From the NCBI GenBank assembly GCA_017466365.1, contig JAFTUG010000002.1, positions 119,556-183,555 of the forward strand: a stretch of DNA of 64,000 nt. The letters are read 5' to 3'. This stretch comes from Clostridia bacterium (GTDB lineage: Bacteria > Bacillota > Clostridia > Oscillospirales > Acutalibacteraceae). Each line of letters begins with the position of its first letter. The stretch's first letter is position 1. The position numbers and the translations under genes were made by a program. Shown in pieces: positions 62,162-64,000 of this stretch. The notes beneath the pieces are model-generated. The model saw nothing but the letters and a program-made list of their open reading frames with translations. It did not search any database and was not told where the DNA came from.

Positions 62162-62845
62162 TTAAACTCCCGCCTTTGTGTCACGAACGATTTTACCGTC
62201 TTCAATCGAGATGATTCTCTCCGCCTGCTCTGCTACATTAAGATCGTGGGTTACAAGAATAAGAGTGATTCCGAATTCTTTGCTGACATATTTGAGAAGC
62301 GAAAGAACTTCACGTCCGCTTTTGCCGTCAAGGTTACCCGTAGGCTCATCGGCAAAAAGGATTGACGGCTTGTTTGCAAGTGCACGGGCAATGGCTATTC
62401 TCTGCTGCTGACCGCCCGAAAGTGCTGACGGCAAATGTTCAAGTCTGTCCCCGATTCCGAGAACGTCAATAACCTTGTTGATATAAGCTTCGTCAACCTT
62501 TTTCTTGTCAAGCATAACGGGCAGAACTATGTTTTCATATCCCGTCAATTCTTGAACGAGGTTATATGCCTGAAATACGAATCCGAAGCGTCTGCGGCGA
62601 AGAACGGAAAGCTGATTATCGTTATAACCCGAAAGCTTTTTGCCGTTATAAATAACATCGCCGCTTGTGGGGTTTTCAAGACTGCTCAGAACATGAAGAA
62701 GTGTTGATTTACCAGAGCCGCTCGGTCCCGTTATAGCACAGAATTCGCCCTGTTCAAAAGCAACGGTTATTCCGTCAACGGCATTAACAATATTTTCACC
62801 GCTTAAGTATTCTTTTCTTAAATCTACGCATTCAATGATATTCAT
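62162..62845 (-). CDS. ABC transporter ATP-binding protein (MacB/LolD type)
   Basis: A protein of 227 residues from ATG 62845 with AAAAGGAGCG upstream. Walker A GPSGSGKSTLLHVLS, Q-loop VFQAYNLV, signature LSGGQQQRIAIARAL, Walker B ILFADEPTGNLD and H-loop LVTHD are all present. It powers the two FtsX-type permeases. This class drives mechanotransmission for lipoprotein or peptide extrusion and peptide-antibiotic resistance. Confidence 0.95.
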   Translation of the reverse strand: MNIIECVDLRKEYLSGENIVNAVDGITVAFEQGEFCAITGPSGSGKSTLLHVLSSLENPTSGDVIYNGKKLSGYNDNQLSVLRRRRFGFVFQAYNLVQELTGYENIVLPVMLDKKKVDEAYINKVIDVLGIGDRLEHLPSALSGGQQQRIAIARALANKPSILFADEPTGNLDGKSGREVLSLLKYVSKEFGITLILVTHDLNVAEQAERIISIEDGKIVRDTKAGV

Positions 62846-62876
62846 AAAATCGCTCCTTTTAATCTTTGATGAGGTC

Positions 62877-62921
62877 ATTATAAACCCCTATTCTTTCAAA
62901 ATCGTGACAATAACCTTACAA
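62877..62921 (-). promoter_or_regulatory. Promoter of the ABC operon with phased direct repeats (likely response regulator site)
   Basis: Read on the - strand, TTGTAAG (62921-62915), TTGTCAC (62910-62904) and TTGAAAG (62899-62893) recur exactly every 11 bases, then the -10 TATAAT at 62882-62877. No normal -35 is present, as expected for an activator-dependent promoter. Spacing of one helix turn is typical of OmpR-family binding sites, and an OmpR-type regulator is encoded just upstream. Confidence 0.6.
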
Positions 62922-62934
62922 TTTCGTAAGATAA

Positions 62935-62960
62935 GAAAAAATCCGAAGAAAATCTTCGGA
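62935..62960 (-). terminator. Intrinsic terminator of the two-component system genes
   Basis: Perfect inverted repeat TCCGAAGA-AAA-TCTTCGGA; on the - strand it is followed by T6. It lies just after the histidine kinase stop and before the ABC operon promoter. Confidence 0.85.
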
Positions 62961-62962
62961 CT

Positions 62963-63858
62963 TTACATTTTTAAATTTGCGTTTATCAACGGAAAACACG
63001 CTGTAATCTTCAAGCCGTCTTTGCCGTTTTCGGCAGTAACGGTTGCGTGATGTTTTTCAAAAATCGCCTTTGAAATTGCAAGACCTATACCTGCACTTTC
63101 GGGTGCGGCATTATCCGCACGGTAAAAACGGTTGAACAAAAGCGGGAGTTGTTCTTTCGGTACCCCGCCGCCGTTATCTTCAATAACAAGTGTGACAGAG
63201 CTTTCGTTTTGTGAAACAGAAACGGTAATTCTGCCGTCACTTCCGGTATGTTCACACGCATTTTTGATGATATTCCCGATTGCCTCAACCATCCATTCCT
63301 TGTCGAAACGGAAGGCTGCCGTACCGTTTATAATAAATTCTTTTTCAGGAAACAAAGGTTTGAAATTCCTGATGATTTCACCAATAATTTCATCAAGACT
63401 GTGCTCGGTAAAAACCATTGTGTATGCATCGCTTTTAATTTTCTCAAGCCTTAAAAGATTGAAAACAAGGCTCTCCATTTTTGCAATCAGTTGAAGTTCT
63501 TTTTCCGTGTAAGCAGTTGGTGTTGAACTCTGCTCCATTTCACAGTAAAGACGAAGTCCTGCAAGCGGAGTTTTAAGCTGATGTGAAATATCTGCAACGA
63601 AATCCGCGTTGCTTTTTGCCTGTGATTCCGAGTTGCTTTTTTCAAGAAGCAACAGATTTTCAAGCTCGGCAACAGCATTCTGAAGGCGTGCAAAATTGCT
63701 GTCGGCAGTGCTGTATTCAGCCTTTTCTCCGCCTTCAATGAAGCTCTCAATATTCTCTTTGAGATTATTTATCTGCTTGTTTTTCTTGCGTTCAATATGA
63801 TAAAAATGGGTGTTGCTACAATTAAAACAGCGATTGTGCAAATCAGGAAAGGAATCAT
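62963..63858 (-). pseudogene. Sensor histidine kinase gene with an apparent frameshift near its start
   Basis: The main frame (62963 to about 63841) holds a kinase core: FVADISHQLKTPLAG (phospho-His), IGNIIKNACEHTG (N box), IEDNGGGVPKEQL (G1) and GIGLAISKAI (G2). The true start is probably ATG 63858, which overlaps the response regulator stop (ATGA) and has GGAGG upstream. Its frame gives one membrane helix, MIPFLICTIAVLIVATPIFI, then stops. One extra A in the five-A run at 63780-63784 would join the two frames as NARKNKQINNLKEN. So either the gene is broken or the assembly lost one base. There is only one membrane helix and no outside sensor domain, which would fit a kinase that senses through the ABC permeases. 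Confidence 0.75.
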
Positions 63859-64000
63859 TTTGAATCCTCCCATCTGTAACCGATGCCTCTTACGGTAGCG
63901 ATGTGACCGCTCCCGATTTTGTCACGCAGACGGCTCATGTGAACCGAAAGAGTATTGTCATCGATGTAATTTCCGTCGCTGTCCCAGATGTTCTGCAGAA
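63855..64000 (-). CDS. OmpR-family response regulator, C-terminal part (5' end outside window)
   Basis: The last 47 or so codons are seen: LQNIWDSDGNYIDDNTLSVH, then MSRLRDKIGSGHIATVRGIG and YRWED. This is the winged-helix recognition helix and wing of an OmpR/PhoB regulator (typical R-L-R-x-K-I and RGxGY). The stop overlaps the histidine kinase start by four bases, so they are one operon. It likely binds the phased repeats before the ABC operon. Confidence 0.9.
   Translation of the reverse strand, partial: LQNIWDSDGNYIDDNTLSVHMSRLRDKIGSGHIATVRGIGYRWEDSK

Overview
The window looks like a chromosomal segment of a low-to-moderate GC Gram-positive bacterium of the Clostridia, probably a gut Oscillospiraceae/Ruminococcaceae-type organism. 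The reasons are strong AGGAGG-type ribosome binding sites, near-consensus sigma-A promoters, a PHP-type CpsB/YwqE phosphatase, a LytR-CpsA-Psr ligase, a TagGH-like ABC exporter and a MacB/Bce-like ABC operon with its own two-component system. No rRNA, tRNA, CRISPR array or transposase gene is visible. The lineage is inferred from gene style only.

Layout. (1) 1-3144, + strand: end of a surface-glycan region with two LicD paralogues, a membrane acyltransferase and a GT8-like protein, closed by a terminator. (2) 3180-6458: an inverted GH78 rhamnosidase and a divergently transcribed esterase. (3) 6470-10320: a promoter-to-terminator unit with the three UDP-N-acetyl-L-fucosamine genes (capE, capF, capG) and a small PqqD-like protein. 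(4) 10366-20963: a second unit with a consensus promoter, encoding an HPr-kinase-like ATPase, a radical SAM/SPASM enzyme, a 2725-residue secreted multidomain protein and a 78-residue peptide with a YxxP leader-like start, closed by a terminator. Together with the PqqD-like protein this resembles an undescribed peptide-modification (RiPP-like) system inside a capsule locus. (5) 21022-50480: one apparent 26-gene operon for capsule or exopolysaccharide. In order it holds a CpsB-like phosphatase, an Ig-like membrane protein, two fused Wzz/BY-kinases, a Pgl-like initiation module, a UDP-GalNAcA pathway pair (TviB/TviC type), many GT2 and GT4 glycosyltransferases, a Wzy-like polymerase, a DUF1919 protein, a TupA-like ATP-grasp protein, an ABC exporter pair (Wzm/Wzt) and an LCP ligase. 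(6) 50520-55044: an APH-like kinase and esterase on the - strand, an AraC regulator, a DAHP synthase, a 350-base non-coding stretch and an 85-residue protein. (7) 55092-64000, - strand: response regulator, a histidine kinase with an apparent frameshift, ABC ATPase, two large FtsX-type permeases and a membrane-anchored beta-sandwich protein.

How the genes fit together. Regions 3 and 5 make activated sugars (FucNAc, GalNAcA, a 4-amino-6-deoxy sugar), start the lipid-linked chain, extend, polymerise and export it, and attach it to the wall. The phosphatase and the two tyrosine kinases would control chain length and output. Region 4 is the least ordinary part and the best candidate for a new system. 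Region 7 looks like an envelope-stress or antimicrobial-peptide sensing and export unit. All functions are inferred from sequence motifs without database searches.
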